The notes: generated by a model not told the origin, from the letters alone. A stretch of 64,000 nt of DNA from Dryas octopetala (GCA_963921425.1 OY992838.1:5332001-5396000), one strand, 5' to 3'; numbered from the stretch's first letter, positions 24,258 to 42,365 are shown. Numbers and translations: made by a program.

Positions 24258-27200
24258 ATGGCATCTTTATCAGCTACTCTGAATCTCTTAAGACCTTCTC
24301 TTGCTCCACAATCACCGTCCTTGAGATTTTTTGATGTGCGAAACTCTGCTTCTTCGTATAGTACTTCTCGAAGACTCGCTCTCTTTCAACTCGGCTCTGG
24401 TAATTCCTCCCTTATCAATTATCATCATTCTTTTTCACTTTGCTTCCGACCAAAACCACAAATATGAAAAACCCATGTTTTATTTTGTTCTTGTTTTGAA
24501 GTTGTGATTTTGTTAGAATTACTGTTTGGAGTTTTGTGTTGTTTTGGCTTGTCGCAGTGAAATTTTGACTGAAATGTGCAATTTAAGTGTATTATGTTAA
24601 GTTTGGGGTTGAATAATGTCTGCTATATAAGAATGGAAATGTTTGGTTTTCTTTAGTTTGCTTTAACTTCTTCTTTTCTTATAAAGCAAACGCAATGTGG
24701 TTAGCGCTGGCTGAAAGTTTGCAATGTGGTTTCTGTGAAGAGAGATATTAAGAAAATTCAAATTGTATGGAAGCTTGAGGTTTCTTCTTTCCAGTGCTGA
24801 AAATGCATGACCTTTACATAAGTCAGCATAAATAACTATAACAATGTTCAACTTACAAAAATGTAAACCATTTTCTTCTTTGATATTTACTTTCTAAGCA
24901 CATGAAGAATTTTAGCTAAGCATTTTGTAAATTTTGCTTAAAAAATGCATCAATTGGATTTAACATGCCCTGCACTTGTGGATTTGGGGTGTTCTCCAGC
25001 TCTTCCTCAATCACAACTATTAGGTGCAAAAGCATCTGAGTTGCTAAGAGGGGAGGGAAACTCTGTAGAGGCTGCCCCAGTGGCAAATTTGGCCCAAGCA
25101 AGCACTTTTATCACCCAGGAAAATGCAGTTGAGTGGGTAAAAAATGACACACGAAGAATGCTTCATGTTGTCTATCGTGTTGGGGACTTGGACAAGACTA
25201 TAAAGTACGTGTCCATTTAGTAAAAGAAAAATTTGCTTCAATATTGCATAGTTCCTACAGCTATCTAATTCTTCTTTTGAGATGCAGATTCTATACTGAA
25301 TGTTTGGGGATGAAGCTGTTAAGAAAACGTGACATACCAGAGGAGCGATATTCAAATGCTTTTCTTGGATACGGGCCAGAAGATTCCAATTTTGCTGTTG
25401 AACTTACATACAGTAAGTCATTTCAATATGTAGCTTTGTATGAAAATTCAATTGTGTTTTGTCATTCCATTGAGGGATTTTTATACTGTATAGTTGCTTT
25501 CATACGATTTTGAAATTCTATTACATTTTGCTGATAGATTATGGAGTGGACAAGTACAACATTGGGACTGGTTTTGGTCATTTTGGTATTGCAGTTGAAG
25601 ATGTAAGCTCCTATTTCTTAATATAGATTTGGTTTTGTCTTTGTGCCAAACTAATAATTATTAGTACTTACTTTGGGTTCAACTTTTGAATCCACTGTCC
25701 TATCAAGTGGTTTTATTTAAGCCGCATGAGAATCTGAGATGTATCATCTGATTTGTTTTGAATGACAAACCCTTTGACAATTTATAACTAAAATTTGATT
25801 TAAAAATTGAATAATATCTATGCTTAATGGAAATGGGAGCATTTTGTGTCAATACTGAAATAGATATCGATAGGTGTGGTGCTAGGCTTTCCATTTTGCT
25901 ACTCAAAGCTCATTTTTCTGGAACTAATATGAATATTCATATGAAACTAGCTTTCTTTTTTTAACATCCGTACTCTTCAGAAATTTGGGCCATTGTTTCT
26001 GACAATTTTATTTCTTGTCCATAATGTTTTATATGCCAAGATTTGTGAACTCACTTAAGTTATACAATTTTCTGTAGGTCGCCAAAACAGTGGAACTTAT
26101 AAAGGCAAAGGGAGGGAAAGTTACAAGGGAACCTGGACCTGTTAATGGTGGCAGTACAATAATTGCTTTTATTGAGGATCCTGATGGTTATACGTTTGAG
26201 CTTTTGGAGAGAGTGCCTGCACCTGAGCCCTTCTGCCAAGTGATGCTTCGTGTAGGTGATCTTGACCGCGCCATTAACTTTTATAAGAAGGTGAGTTGTG
26301 TCAACTTCCTTTAGTAAAACTTAATACATTTGTTGCAAGTTAGGCTTTTATAGTTGTAAGCTTCCTGAAGCTTTTTCCATTGTGTTTCTCTAACTTGAAG
26401 GCTTTTGGGATGGAACTTCTCTGCAAGAGAGATAATCCTGAGTACAAGGTAACTTCACACTGAAAACTTCCCTGCTATTTGTGGATACCCTTTGAAATTA
26501 TGATGTTTATGTTAATCTCTTTTGTTTACTCTCTCTCATTTTCCTCTCTCGCCAATCGAACAAGTGACCATTTGACCTTGGTTGTTACACGAATCCAAAC
26601 AGACCATAGCAGGATTGGCATGTTTATGTTAATCTCAATACATGCACATAAACTTCTTGGACTTCATGACCATTATAAAAAATTGTGACCAAAGCCATTT
26701 ATATTTTGGCATTTATGTGGCTGTCCCTGCATGCCTTTAGCCTTCCCCCCCCCCCCCCCCCCTTCCTCGCTCCCCGCCCTCTTTTTCTTTTCCTTTTTAA
26801 TATATCCAATTTAATTGAAAACTATTGCTCAACATTGTCTGCATATTGGTATTTTACCTGATATTTGGTTCTGTCTGTTCTCTAGAATACAGTAGCCATG
26901 ATGGGTTATGGTCCTGAAGATAAGAGTGCAGTGCTTGAACTGACATATAACTATGGAATCACCGATTATGACAAAGGAAATGGTTATGCACAGGTATATG
27001 GGATTCCTTCTCCTACAGCACTGTAGATGACCTATTCTAATTTTGCTTACCATTCTCTATGTTACCGTATGAAGAAGACTGAATCCCAAATTTTAACAGA
27101 TTGCAATAGGCACAGATGATGTTTATAAGAGTGCAGAAGCAATCAAACTCTTTGGAGGGAAGATTATTCTTGAACCTGGGCCCGTGCCAGGTATCAACAC

Positions 27201-27461
27201 AAAGATAACTGCTTTCCTTGACCCTGATGGCTGGAAATCGGTATGACCTGTTTGAGTGCTTTCCATAAGTGAAAGTTGAGTTACTTACACATTAGTGTTA
27301 TGTTATATTTTGTACCTTTTATGCATGAAATTTATCATATTAAGCAACACATACTTATTCAATGTATTTATTTGCAATATTAATTCAATGATTCATTCTT
27401 TCCCCTCCCCATCCTGCAGGTATTTGTTGATAATGTTGATTTTCTGAAGGAATTAGAGTGA
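24258..27461 (+). CDS. Lactoylglutathione lyase (glyoxalase I), plastid-type, two-domain
   Basis: Converts the methylglyoxal-glutathione hemithioacetal to S-lactoylglutathione. Nine exons: 24258-24399, 25000-25204, 25288-25412, 25538-25602, 26078-26290, 26401-26448, 26887-26993, 27100-27240 and 27420-27461 (exon 7 ends are good to about one base). They give about 362 residues. The N-terminus ([19 protein letters not shown]) is a Ser-rich transit peptide. Domain 1 keeps the four metal ligands: His in MLHVVYRV, Glu in AVELTYN, His in GFGHFGIAV and Glu in TFELLER. Domain 2 has Gln in CQVMLRV, Glu in VLELTYN, Gln in GYAQIAIG and no clear fourth ligand, so only domain 1 should be catalytic, as is usual for this plant type. 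The acceptor at 24999 was chosen because it joins the transit peptide in frame to [13 protein letters not shown]. Confidence 0.93.
26744..26762 (+). repeat. Poly-C tract in a glyoxalase I intron
   Basis: An uninterrupted run of about 19 C, preceded and followed by pyrimidines, in intron 6. Its exact length is likely to be unreliable in sequencing. Confidence 0.8.
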
Positions 27462-27765
27462 GTAAAAGCATCATTATAAATGCCAGTCCTCTTAATTGAG
27501 TCCAAGGGAAGATTTGTAACAATTTTGACTGTAGATTCTTCCAACCTGCCAATTCTATTTATCTTGAAGCAGCCCATGAGAGAACATACCAATCCAGATT
27601 TGTATATATACCCATGAGAGACTGTAACAATTGCTATAAGTGCCATCCTTGACCAACCATATGTGCATCTAGGATTTTGAGATAGTAGCTGCACATTGAT
27701 TGTTGTCAAAATGTAAACAATTCAGTTTTACATCAATCCAAATCTTAACCTTTCTTAGAATTGTG

Positions 27766-30735
27766 TTATGTTGGCAAGAAATTCAACATATGATGGATCC
27801 CCTCAGTCCACATATGTTGGTCACCTTTACTCTTGCATTCAAATTCTATTATCCTGTCAGCTGTTTTTATCCCAAAGTATGCCCTTGGTTTGCTGCCATC
27901 TTCCCTCTCCCTTCCGGGCCAGGCTGGGATGTCACAGTAGACTCCAGAGACTACACCTGCATGCATCACAGGCATGGCATCATGGTTGACAGGGGCAGGA
28001 GTCAATATAAAATATTTGCTCTGGGTATGAGAATTTTCTTACATTTCTTCTTTTTTGTAAATGTTCCCACCATGTGCTTGCTTTTCATTTTGGCTACAAC
28101 CTGCTATCATTCTAAATTTCAATAGGTATTTTGGAATAATGCTTTAGAAATAGTAGGCAACACGACAGAAAGGGAAGAAAGTTTATCAAAATTCATTTCT
28201 TTATCTTCTTTTAAAAAAAAAAAAAAAATTTAGTAGCTTCAAGTTTTTACCTGTCCATTTGAATTCATGTTGAAAGAAACTTGCTTCCAATGGAGAGCAC
28301 CTGCAATCAAAAGTTATGTTATAGCGATTTCACATTAGTCATCTAACTTATCCATGAAGTCAGCTAGCTAAATTTACTATTGCTTCATGAATGTATCTTG
28401 GTAAATCCTTTTTGAGGTATACCTTTCCTTGTACGTTTGAGGAGTTCTCCTCCTCTTGAGACAAAGTTCAATGCAGAATTTGATTCTTTTGCCTCACATT
28501 TTTCCTCAGCCAGAGCAAATGCTGTGCCTCCACACTCCTTTTGCAGCCTTACCTTAAGTGTGGCAGCTCCTCGTAAAGCTGTAACTCAATGATCAGATAC
28601 AGTTTAACCAAGATTTGTGGTGTCAATATGTTTAAACTAGTCTGTGCTTAACTATATCGAGTTCTGAGCTGGTTTTGTGGGAACTATCTAAAGCTAGATC
28701 TTTGTACATCCAGAGCAAATAGTCACACTTGAGGATGATGGTTTGTGTATTGAGTTTGTTGTTGAAATTGGGGAAATTGTTGACTCTACTCTATCAAGCC
28801 AAGATTTCTGTCTTGTAGAATGATGGAATTTGGTACTTGTAGAATGATGGAATTTGGTACTTGTAGAGGTTTAGTGATACCTGTGGCTGCTCCAGCTGTT
28901 AAGGTCATGATATCTCCATTAGTCCTTGCATTAACTGCAGAATTGACAACTGACAGAATATGGTCTTGATCAGCTCCCATTTCCTCCGCAATCTCAATGC
29001 AGCGAGAAGCTACTAGAGCTGCTGCAGATGCTAGTGCAGTTGATGTTTCAGTGGTCCTTTCGGATGGTGTTTTCCGGTGGGACGTTGATGGTTCAGGCAG
29101 TGCAGATGAAGCTGCAAGTGCTGCTACAGCAGCAGCAACCCCAGCCACAGAAACAGCCGCGTGCAACTGGGCATTTTGGGTTCTCATTTCCTGCTTCTTC
29201 CTCTCCTTTTGATCTTTTATCCACCTCCCCATTGTTTTCCCTCGCAAAATGCCCTTGTATAGCTGCAGAGAAGTAATAATGAGGAAGATGATGCCGAGGA
29301 ATTTCATATATATGCTGAGGTTGATAGATGAAAATGAAATAATACCCCATTATTGAGCAGTTGTTGACTGGAAAGGAAATCTGGATGGAGTGCTTGATGT
29401 AGTAAAATTATCTCCTGCACATATTAACCAGCTGTTAAAGTTCATACACCTCTGCTTGTGCTCGGGTTGGGTGTATATCTTGTATATGGGAAAAGAAGCT
29501 TTTTGTAAATCGGTTGTAATATAACAAAAAGTTCCATGCAGTCATTAGTCATTACTCATTACACAGAAAAAGGGGACCAGGCATACTTAATTAATTCAAG
29601 ACTTAATAAGCAATTATATACTAGTTTACAATCATGCACTCGTGCACAAAATATATGATGGCGATTCTACTTTCCGAAATAATTTTATAAAATAATAGGA
29701 CAATTATCAACTAGCTATTTGTATAATGAAACTTTTCTTCATTTTCTTAAAAGAGGTCTTAGGCAGAAATTGTAACGATTTACTTGTAAATCGCGACTTG
29801 ACCCAAAATGAAAAAAAATTAAATCTCAACTTGTGGTCAGACTGTTTTACTTACAAACTCTAGAAGTTGGACTCATTTAAGTGAAATAATAAAATTATTT
29901 GGACCATATTTATTGATCAATTTTTAAATTATATCTTTAATAGATTGTATAGGTGTGTCTCTAAAAATTCTTGGTTAGAGCAGTTGTATACAATCTCTCT
30001 TCCACATGCTAATTATGCGACTAGTTTTGTGAAAGAAAAGACAATTGTTGTACCTAAGAATTTCTGATGGGTCTCACTCACCTCTCTTAATAATATGGTT
30101 TACAATATGATTTATGTAGCATTAGTGAAATAAACACAAATTTCTTCTCAAAAAAAAAAAAAAAAAACACTAATTAGAGAGGGAGGGAGAGAGAACCTTC
30201 ATTTCGTCACTGTCTCTTGGTGAAATTGGAGGGCTACCCCCAGTGGGTAACTGCTGAAGCAATCGAGACCCAAAGAAAAAAAACACGAAAGAAAACATAT
30301 GAATATATGGTGACCCTTCACCCTTGGATCAAACCAAGTTATGAACAACATATATGTACTTTTGTAATAGCCAGATCAGTTTCACAGAAACTTGAAACTT
30401 GTACAAGATATTTTGTTAAAATTATATAAGAAACTTACAGATGATTCCCTTGAAGGAATGGAGCTTAAATCGTGCATTATTTCAACACCATGATCAGAAG
30501 ACTTGTCAAGATTTTTAGAAGCAACAGCATGTGTTGTATGGTGAAAGTTAAGAGCTTTGGAGAGCTCCATGGCAGACAGACTCCATGATCTGGCCAGAAA
30601 CTCCATGGACTCTGTTGGAGTTTCGGGTGGTGGGCAACAAGAAGACCCAATTATCCCACCATTTTCGTCTATGTTCTCCAGTCCACCATGTACATGTGTT
30701 GAGCATTTCAGACCACAAGAGCTCACTGACACCAT
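27766..30735 (-). CDS. VAN3-binding / FORKED-like protein (DUF828 plus plant PH-like domain)
   Basis: A plant-specific regulator tied to auxin-dependent vein patterning and vesicle traffic through the ARF-GAP VAN3. Six exons in transcript order: 30439-30735, 28881-29262, 28423-28578, 28251-28300, 28043-28100 and 27766-27956. All junctions keep phase and give 377 residues. Family marks are [20 protein letters not shown] near residue 45, then [18 protein letters not shown], an Ala-rich helix ([20 protein letters not shown]), [18 protein letters not shown], and a C-terminal PH-like domain with [13 protein letters not shown] and IIEFECKSK. The protein is at the short end of the family. The start at 30735 is the in-frame ATG nearest the conserved block, and an ATG three codons upstream at 30744 is also possible. 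The gene is convergent with glyoxalase I, with about 300 bp between stops. Confidence 0.9.
28806..28868. repeat. 24-bp tandem duplication in a VAN3-binding-protein intron
   Basis: The unit GTAGAATGATGGAATTTGGT plus ACTT is present twice in direct succession, followed by a third partial start (GTAGAG). It lies just past the donor of exon 2 (transcript order). Confidence 0.85.
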
Positions 30736-33700
30736 CACACACACACACAGTTAGGCGCTCAACATTTAATTTTTCACCAAGATGAATCATATAATCATGG
30801 AAAGCTAGCCTTCTCTTTGCATTATATCAATGCAGACATGTAGGTTTTTTTTGAAAAAAAAAAAAAGGTGCGACTTACTTTCTTTTCAAGCCCAATATTT
30901 TCTCGATCACTCAGTTGGGACTCATCAAAGCATCTAAATCTAGCCAAGAAAGCAAGAATACTAAGATGATGAAGAGGAGGGTACAGAGTAGAGTACTATT
31001 TAACATGGTATGCCAAAGTAAGTTGCATGTTTCTTTAAGATATTTCAAAGGACCCAATTAAAATTTAAAGGTGAATGTGAATCATCATCTCAATTCTCAT
31101 TCATCTTTTGTCATCACCAACTTAATTGTTGCTGTGTGTGCGCTTTATACATAAATAGGTAAAAGGCCAATTTTTTGAGCGGCAGAGTTCATCATTACTA
31201 GGGTTCTTTTGTCACCATTATCAAAGTCTAAAGTCACATCTGAGAGGGGGAGGGACCCTTTTGGCTTTTGCACCCAGTTTTATCCTCTGGATTTTGACCA
31301 AACAACCATTCCCATGACCATCATTCTGAGTGTGCAACTCATTTAATTTGGCCACTATATAATTATATGCTCCATAGTCCATCCCTGCCTTAAAATGTAT
31401 GCCACGTCCACCAAGATTACCTATAATCATGAAAATTATGGAAGAGAATCTAATAACGCTCAAGAGATGCTTAAGATATTGATTTAATTTCAGGGGTACT
31501 TATTTAGAGCCACCTAGTTTTTGTTTTTTGTTTTTTTCCAGTTACATGAAAGTTTAAACGTGGGATGTGGACTCTCTCATCCCACTTGAATTAATAAGAC
31601 TCATCCCAATTGAGCTTAATGAGAAATATAACAAGGGGTCTACAAAATGTGTCCCATATCGAGGTTTAAAGCAACCTCTGTCTAAAGCTGATCTCTTTTC
31701 ATTTTGTTTTTCATGCAACTTTTACAGTATTCGCGCAGCATAATAGGTTTCCGTACTACTATATTGTAAATTGTAATCAGCAACTTTTTGTAAAAATTAG
31801 CCCAGCTAATACCAATTAGTTATAAGCTTGGAAAAAAAAACTAAAAAAAAAACCAGCTGATAAACCTCGTGTGGTCCTTGGACCTTGGATTGAGTGACAT
31901 ATGGTGGGCTGAGTGAATGATAAGAAAAACTTACACCGGGTGCATATACTCACATTTTTACAATAAGTAAACACATGTTAAATATTGTGAAAATGTAGAT
32001 ATATACCATGTTAAATATTGTGAAAGTGTAGATATATACCCGTTCCATAAAAGTCTTCTCGTGAATAATAGACCATCATCTTGAAATATTAATCATTCTA
32101 CATTTTAAGAAAATAAATTGGACTATTGGAGGCAAGCACCATGATCCCGCCAGGCGCCACTAGCCCCTAGGACATAATCCCAGGATTATTTACACCATAG
32201 TAGTGGCAGCATAACTTAATAGTTTCAAGTCCACGCACCAAGCAGAGGCCATCAATATTATCATACAACTTTCATCATTGCTTTGAGTCTAATCATGGTC
32301 TTAAGTGCGGGTAAGCACCAACAATTCCGAGGTCCCACTCCCACAACCATTGTTTTTATTGTAAATTGTGATTAACATTACTCAAATAACCCCCTAACCC
32401 CTGAGCTTTACGAGGTTGATACTATGTAATTTCCAACCATAGCATAAAGTCATTGGCACAATGTCACAAAACTCATAACTTAGACCAAACTACCTTTATG
32501 CTGACTAGCAATATCTTCCATCACTTAGTTTAGTAGAAGCATCCTCCATAATCATATTCTTGTTTTGTTTTCCTTTCACGAAATCAGATTCTTATGGGAA
32601 ACCCCAAAAAAAAAAAGAGCAACATGTTCAATAATTTTTCCCCCTTAATGATTAAAAAAGTAGTGGCATTTACTGATCAGAGATGACATAGAAACATTTG
32701 GAAAGCCAGAGATGTACTTGACATCAATTTTATGACCATAGAGCATATACATACAACCCCAACCTTCTGTAATACATTTGTTATGAAGATGGCCCAAGTT
32801 CGGTAATGTTTTTATTTTTGGTATTCAGGTTTGTTTTTATGTTGAAGAAGTAGAGGAAAGATATATGGGAGAAAAGAGGGTGGGAGATGAGATATGAGAG
32901 GGTTAGGAAGAAATTTGAAAACAAAAATTATTAGCAAGTGCAGCCCTGCTTCGAATTCTGGACTATATAGTTACCTTAAAGCCTCTAAATACAGAGCTCG
33001 AAGTCTTTAAAGACCAAGAGAAAGAAGGATCTTTAATACCCCTTCAATTGACATCAACACTTCCAATGAAGTTCTCCCATTCATCCTTTATAACCCATAA
33101 GATCTGAAGCAAAGAAAAGCGACATTAATGAGCATTTATGTATAAGTCAAATAAAATAACTCCACAAGTCACATTTCCACTGAAAAACTAATGGTATCTG
33201 ATAGAAACTCCAAGAGAAAATATCAACGTAATTGATACCTGAAATACTAGTTTACTCTTTTCCAGATTCTGAAGGACCTGGGTACCTAGGTTTAAACTGA
33301 TCCAGGTGAACATCCAGGGCTTTGATCCGAAAAAGATACAGCAATAAGAACAGAAAGCAACTCAATCCTGAATTGAATGAAATACATGGTCAAAAAAACC
33401 AAATAACACCGGAAAAAGATTTATGATCTATTTTCAGAATAATGGAAAATACACTTTACACATCATCCACACAAGATGAAATGTGCGGTCTTTTTTTGCC
33501 ACCTATGCACACGAAAACTCCAAGCTTTAGAAGTGAAGAGCACATGCAGAGTGATCATGTTTTGCCAGTCGCGCTTTTCTGATGCATTGTACCATTTAGG
33601 ATGGAAGAAAGCAACCAATCCAAACTTCATGATATTTTCTCCAGCCAGATGCATGCTCTGAGTAATCTCCATTAGATCTGTAGCTGAAGAAACAAACCAC

Positions 33701-33820
33701 GGCTGAATGGCTTATAAAAAATTATGCAGATTTAAAGCAATTGTCTTGCATTTGAAACAAGGTACACATGTAAGCATATAGAGGATAACTTAATGCGATA
33801 GAGAACTCCATACCTATTAC
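30736..33820. other. Intergenic region between the VAN3-binding-protein and CK1-like genes
   Basis: About 3.1 kb. The left part is the promoter and 5' leader of the VAN3-binding-protein gene, including a (CA)n stretch at 30736-30750. The right part contains the kinase 3' untranslated region. A 33-bp tandem duplication sits at 31974-32040. No supported gene is seen; the 80-codon minus-strand frame at 31221-31463 lacks recognisable features. Confidence 0.5.
31974..32040. repeat. 33-bp tandem duplication
   Basis: The unit begins CATGTTAAATATTGTGAAA and ends TAGATATATAC. Two adjacent copies differ at a single base (A to G after GTGAAA). Confidence 0.85.
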
Positions 33821-38038
<4,218 letters not shown>

Positions 38039-39042
38039 AAATTAATAAAAAAAAGCCCTAATCTCTCTAGCACTGATTGAATTTTGTGGAGAAAAGAGAG
38101 AGCTGAGATTTGCAAGGTGAGGTTTTGATCGAATTTTAAAGACAACGATTTGGTTGAAAGCGTTTTGGGAATTTTCAGAAACGAGGACTTTGATGGCGGC
38201 CACTGAAGACCTCAAAGGATCTAGAAAGTAAAAGCGAAAAAGAGCTGGGCGAATATGGTAATTTCGGATCTTACAATGGGGGGTAGAACCTGAAATTTCT
38301 GAAAGTAGAGGGTGATTCTTGAATTTCCAAAAGTTTTGGAAGCCTCCGTTGAACGATTATTCGTGTTTTGATGGTGGGGTTTTGTAATTGTAAATTTGTA
38401 ACTTCACGATCGCGGAGAAGAGACGCTACGATGGCTCAGTCCAAAAAATAGAGAAGCTGCGATGGCGGTAAAATCACTTTAAAAGTCTTGTAAAAGTCGG
38501 TTCTTTTGTTGCTGAAAAAACAAAAAAAATCGGTTTTGTTGGTCAAAATAAGAAAAAATTAATAAAACGGAAGCTAGGAAGACAAATATATTGGTACAAG
38601 TTTTTATGGCCTATAAATCTATAATATTTGTATTTGGAATGGAATCGTTGACTGACCAAAATGTCTGAATTTAGATTTATAGGCTAGTAAATATTCGCTT
38701 GGTTTAGTATAAATGTTCATATTTGGATTTTTTTTAGGGAATTGAATTATGTATATATATAAATAAAGGAGCTTCAAAATCAAAATTCTTATGTGTACTT
38801 CATCTTTTACCACATTTTTCTACATTACAACTTTTTTATTCCAACATTATGAACTTTTTATTTTTGGTCAATCTACATTATAAAATTCTTTGATTACACA
38901 TTATAATGCACAATAGCCTTGCATATTTGGTTTAATCCAAAACTGAAACAATAATATTAACGTTACCAAATGTGAATATATATTTCAGTCTTTTAATATG
39001 ACTAAAAAAAATTTGTATATACAACAACCAAGATGAAATCAG
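38039..39042. other. CK1-like promoter and 3' flank of the GLOX-like gene
   Basis: The first 200-300 bp are the leader and promoter of the kinase, which reads leftwards. The remainder is AT-rich and must contain the 3' end of the minus-strand oxidase. No gene is visible. Confidence 0.5.
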
Positions 39043-41011
39043 CTATGCAATTTGCAACCATATCCCCGAACTCGGAGTTCCAACGTGCACAACAAACACC
39101 AAATAAAAACCCGGAGGAGCAATCTTGGCCATCGGTGGCGCCACAACCTCCACTTGGAACAATCCTAACCCCACATTTTTCAACTTTTTTAAGGCTAAAA
39201 CTAAAAGTCTCTGTCCCATAGAAAAACCATGTGTTGTGAATGGTGGTGCATACATGGTCACCTTCAAATCCGATTGATTCAACTCAACTTTCTCCAACTT
39301 AAACTCAATCACAAATTTTTGTGTGTATTTTACTATTACACCCTTGTAATCGGATGTGATTGAGGGGCGGTCCAAGCTGCGTAACAGGTCAAAATATGGG
39401 GGGTAAAATTTCTCAACCCGAAGTTCTGTTGGGTATTTCACACCCATGAAATTATAATAGAAATTTGTATTGCTCCCAGCCACTAAGATTTTTCCATCTG
39501 GTAATACCGTTGAGGTTGAACCATACATTCGGGGTATGGCCGTCCCCTTTAGCTCCATGGACCGGTGGGTTTTCGGGTTATCGGGTTTATAAAGTACCGG
39601 GGTAGAATTCGGATCCTCAGCGAAGTTCCACCCGGCTGTGCCCTTTTTGGCCCCATTAATCACAAGGATATCACCTGTGGGAAGGATCAACATATCTCCC
39701 ATGATCCTTGGCGTTGGCATCATCTCTTTTTGCCACGTGGCTTTTGGGTTGGTTATATCAATTCTTCCGCAATCTTGTAATGCGGTTATGAATATACCCT
39801 TTTGAACTAACTCTCCCGCCCTGGGATCCGCTCCACCACAAATCAGGATTTCGGCTCGGATTACATTCGGGTTTGGGTCTTCCAGATTTATAGGTAGCAA
39901 TGCTGCCATGCCGGATGCAGGGTAGTTTCGGGACCCACCATCAAGGACAGGGAGCTCACGTACAATCTTATTGGTGGTCGGATTGAGTAAAATCGAACGG
40001 TTGTTGGCAAAAATGAAAAGGTTGCCATCCGTAGAGAGAAAGACAAATGGGTAGAGATTGTTCTCTACCGGGTCAGTGGTCTCTTGGAGAAATGGTAACG
40101 AAAAGTTTATTTTATTGGAACTTCCCACCTTAGGGACATACTCGTAATTGAACATGCGACGGCCTCCGACCACTATGAAATTGCCATTTGGCAAGATATG
40201 TTGCGTGGAGAACCTATTTAAAAAAATTATATAATTAGTATTAGGAATCAATATTATACAAGGCATTTTAATTTAGAGCAAAGTTGATTAGGAAATTAAG
40301 AAAATTGTACTAATAATAATACCATCTTAAGCCAGAAAGTGAGATGGGGTACTCCTCCCAGTCACAAGTGTTGCACCCAGAGAGGTATCTCACAGACCTC
40401 ATTCCATCACCCCACCCACCAGTGTGCACAAGGGTACCATTAGCTGATAATCCACCAGATGAGCACCATGTATCTGTCAAAATCTGATTTTATCTAACAA
40501 AGAAAAAAGTTAGTCATACCAAAATCTGAAAAAAGAGAACATTATATATGGTTAATTTGCTGCTATAGTTCCCAATATAACTATCCTGCATACAGCATAC
40601 CTTAAGTGGCCTAATAGCTGCAGTGTCAATGTCAAATTCCACAGCATGAGCCCAGCAATCTTCTTCATAATCTTCACTTTTCGTGTCGAAAACCCGAAGA
40701 CAATCTCCAGGGGGCAGTGAGATCTCAGATGGACCAAAACCAGCAGCATCAAGCATAATGGCCTTGTTACTATTAGGCATTATGGTCATGTGCATGGCTG
40801 ATACACCTGAATTCTCTGAAACCAATTCCCACTCACCTCCATACTCTTTCTTATCATACTTAGTTGCTTCATTTTCATCATGATCACCTCCATTGTAGAC
40901 AACTATAAGTGGGTTTTTCAGAATCCTAGAGTTTCTGAACACAATGGGGTTTTTGAGACTATAGGTGAAGAAGAGGGAGAGAAGAGAAAGGGATTTGAGC
41001 AACAAGGCCAT
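39043..41011 (-). CDS. Secreted glyoxal/galactose oxidase-like enzyme (aldehyde oxidase GLOX type)
   Basis: A copper-radical oxidase family member predicted to oxidise aldehydes in the cell wall, giving hydrogen peroxide. Three exons in transcript order (40601-41011, 40323-40483, 39043-40213) give 580 residues. Residues 1-20 (MALLLKSLSLLSLFFTYSL) form a signal peptide. The glyoxal-oxidase N domain follows as a kelch-type propeller, with repeats such as VHTGGWGDGMRSVRYL, FIVVGGRRMFNYEYVP, LLPTGDILVINGAKKG and VLPDGKILVAGSNTN. The C-terminal DUF1929 Ig-like domain carries VTMYAPPFTTHGFSMGQRLL and PPGFYLVFV, ending SSGIWLQIA. The YEYVP and THGFSMGQR blocks are where the family's radical Tyr and copper-binding His lie. 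Members in Arabidopsis act in anther and pollen wall development. The specific substrate is not deducible. Confidence 0.9.
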
Positions 41012-42365
41012 TGACAGATTAGCGCATAAAAAGGATCTTTACCATGTTTTCTCTTATTGCTAGGCACTCCTTTTATGTTTGCTCCAGCTTTGAAGGACTT
41101 CTTGGATGGTTGTTACAGTTAGCACCAAATTAGTTTTCAGTTAAGCACCAACGACTTGGGTCAAATCCATACTTTTCAAGTTAATTGAAGGTGTGAATTG
41201 GATTTGTCAGTCCATAAACGTGTGAATCATGGATTTGGACACAACCAATAATTAAATAAATAACAATGATGAGGAGATGTTTATGGATCTGGACAATTTT
41301 GGTGTCTGCCTTTTTTTTTTTTTGGCCACGGTGTCTGCCTTAATAAGGCAGAAACAGGTATAACATTACTGTGTCTTTGTTGAACTGTTTAGCAATTTTT
41401 TTTTTTTTTGAGAAATGTTTAGCTATATAAATATGAATGAATATAAATTATAATATATGTCATGTTTATTTATTAATTTTCATTTTTAAATTTTATGGTG
41501 TTATTTTGTCATATTATTTGTCACTGTCAATGTGTCTCATATGTGTTGTATACTTGTATTGTGTAATTCTTGATTGAGGCCTATGATATTGAAATTAAAT
41601 ATTGATTTATTATGATAAATTGACACATAAATTTGAAATGCCTTCTTCTCATAAATAATCAAATTTATACATGAATTTATGAACATAAGAAATTCATATT
41701 TCTAAAACGAAATTCAGCAATTTACACCATAAACTCAAATCCAAATCCCAAATTGAAAATAAACCCTTAATTTATTTAGAGTAATGGTATATGCACACTT
41801 CATTCTTTTTTACCGGATACTTTCTTTATTCAATATGTGAAATGACAATCAAAATCTAATAACAAAAGACCATAAAGAACAATAATATTTAACACCATTG
41901 AACACCATTTACACAATCTTTTTCAAATAGGTGTACATATAGCAGTACTCTAAGAAAATTAAGGCTTCGTTTAGAATGCAGGACAATACTGTACGAGATA
42001 AGACTGTGCCTTATGGACATAATAGGACGAGCTAGTCCCATGGTGGACCACCTTTGAGCAAATGACATAAATCCTTAATTATTTGATACTATAGTCCAAG
42101 TGTGAGTCATATCCTAAATTTTTTAATAAATTATTTGATAAAAGACTACTATCCTTTTTAATTGCTTAGTCATGTCCAATCCGTCCTCCGAAAAGAGAAG
42201 GGTCTAGGGAGATTTGTTACTCTCAATTGAGAAAATGATAAAATACTATTAGGTGTGCAATGAGCATAAAGGACGACATGTCGTTACTCGATTTTCTTTC
42301 TTTTTTGACCTTTTTATATTCGATTATCCAGTAGCAAGAGCGAAACTGTGGACTTACAGCAGTGA
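41012..42365. other. Intergenic region between divergent GLOX-like and DAR GTPase genes
   Basis: About 1.35 kb. It is a bidirectional upstream region for two divergently transcribed genes. It is AT-rich with poly-T tracts at 41311-41323 and 41396-41410. The segment 41963-42215 starts GGCTTCGTTTAGAATGCAGG, a wording common at ends of small DNA transposons, but I could not find a matching inverted end. Confidence 0.45.

Noticed and set aside
27700-28125. Plus-strand frame of 141 codons after glyoxalase I
   Set aside because: It lies antisense to the PH-like domain exons of the VAN3-binding-protein gene, which carry clear family sequence.
29028-29276. Gln-rich and Ala-rich frames on the plus strand
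   Set aside because: They are shadows of the Ala-rich helix exon of the minus-strand VAN3-binding-protein gene.
41963-42215. GGCTTCGTTTAGAATGCAGG start suggesting a small DNA transposon
   Set aside because: I could not find the inverted end or flanking duplication.
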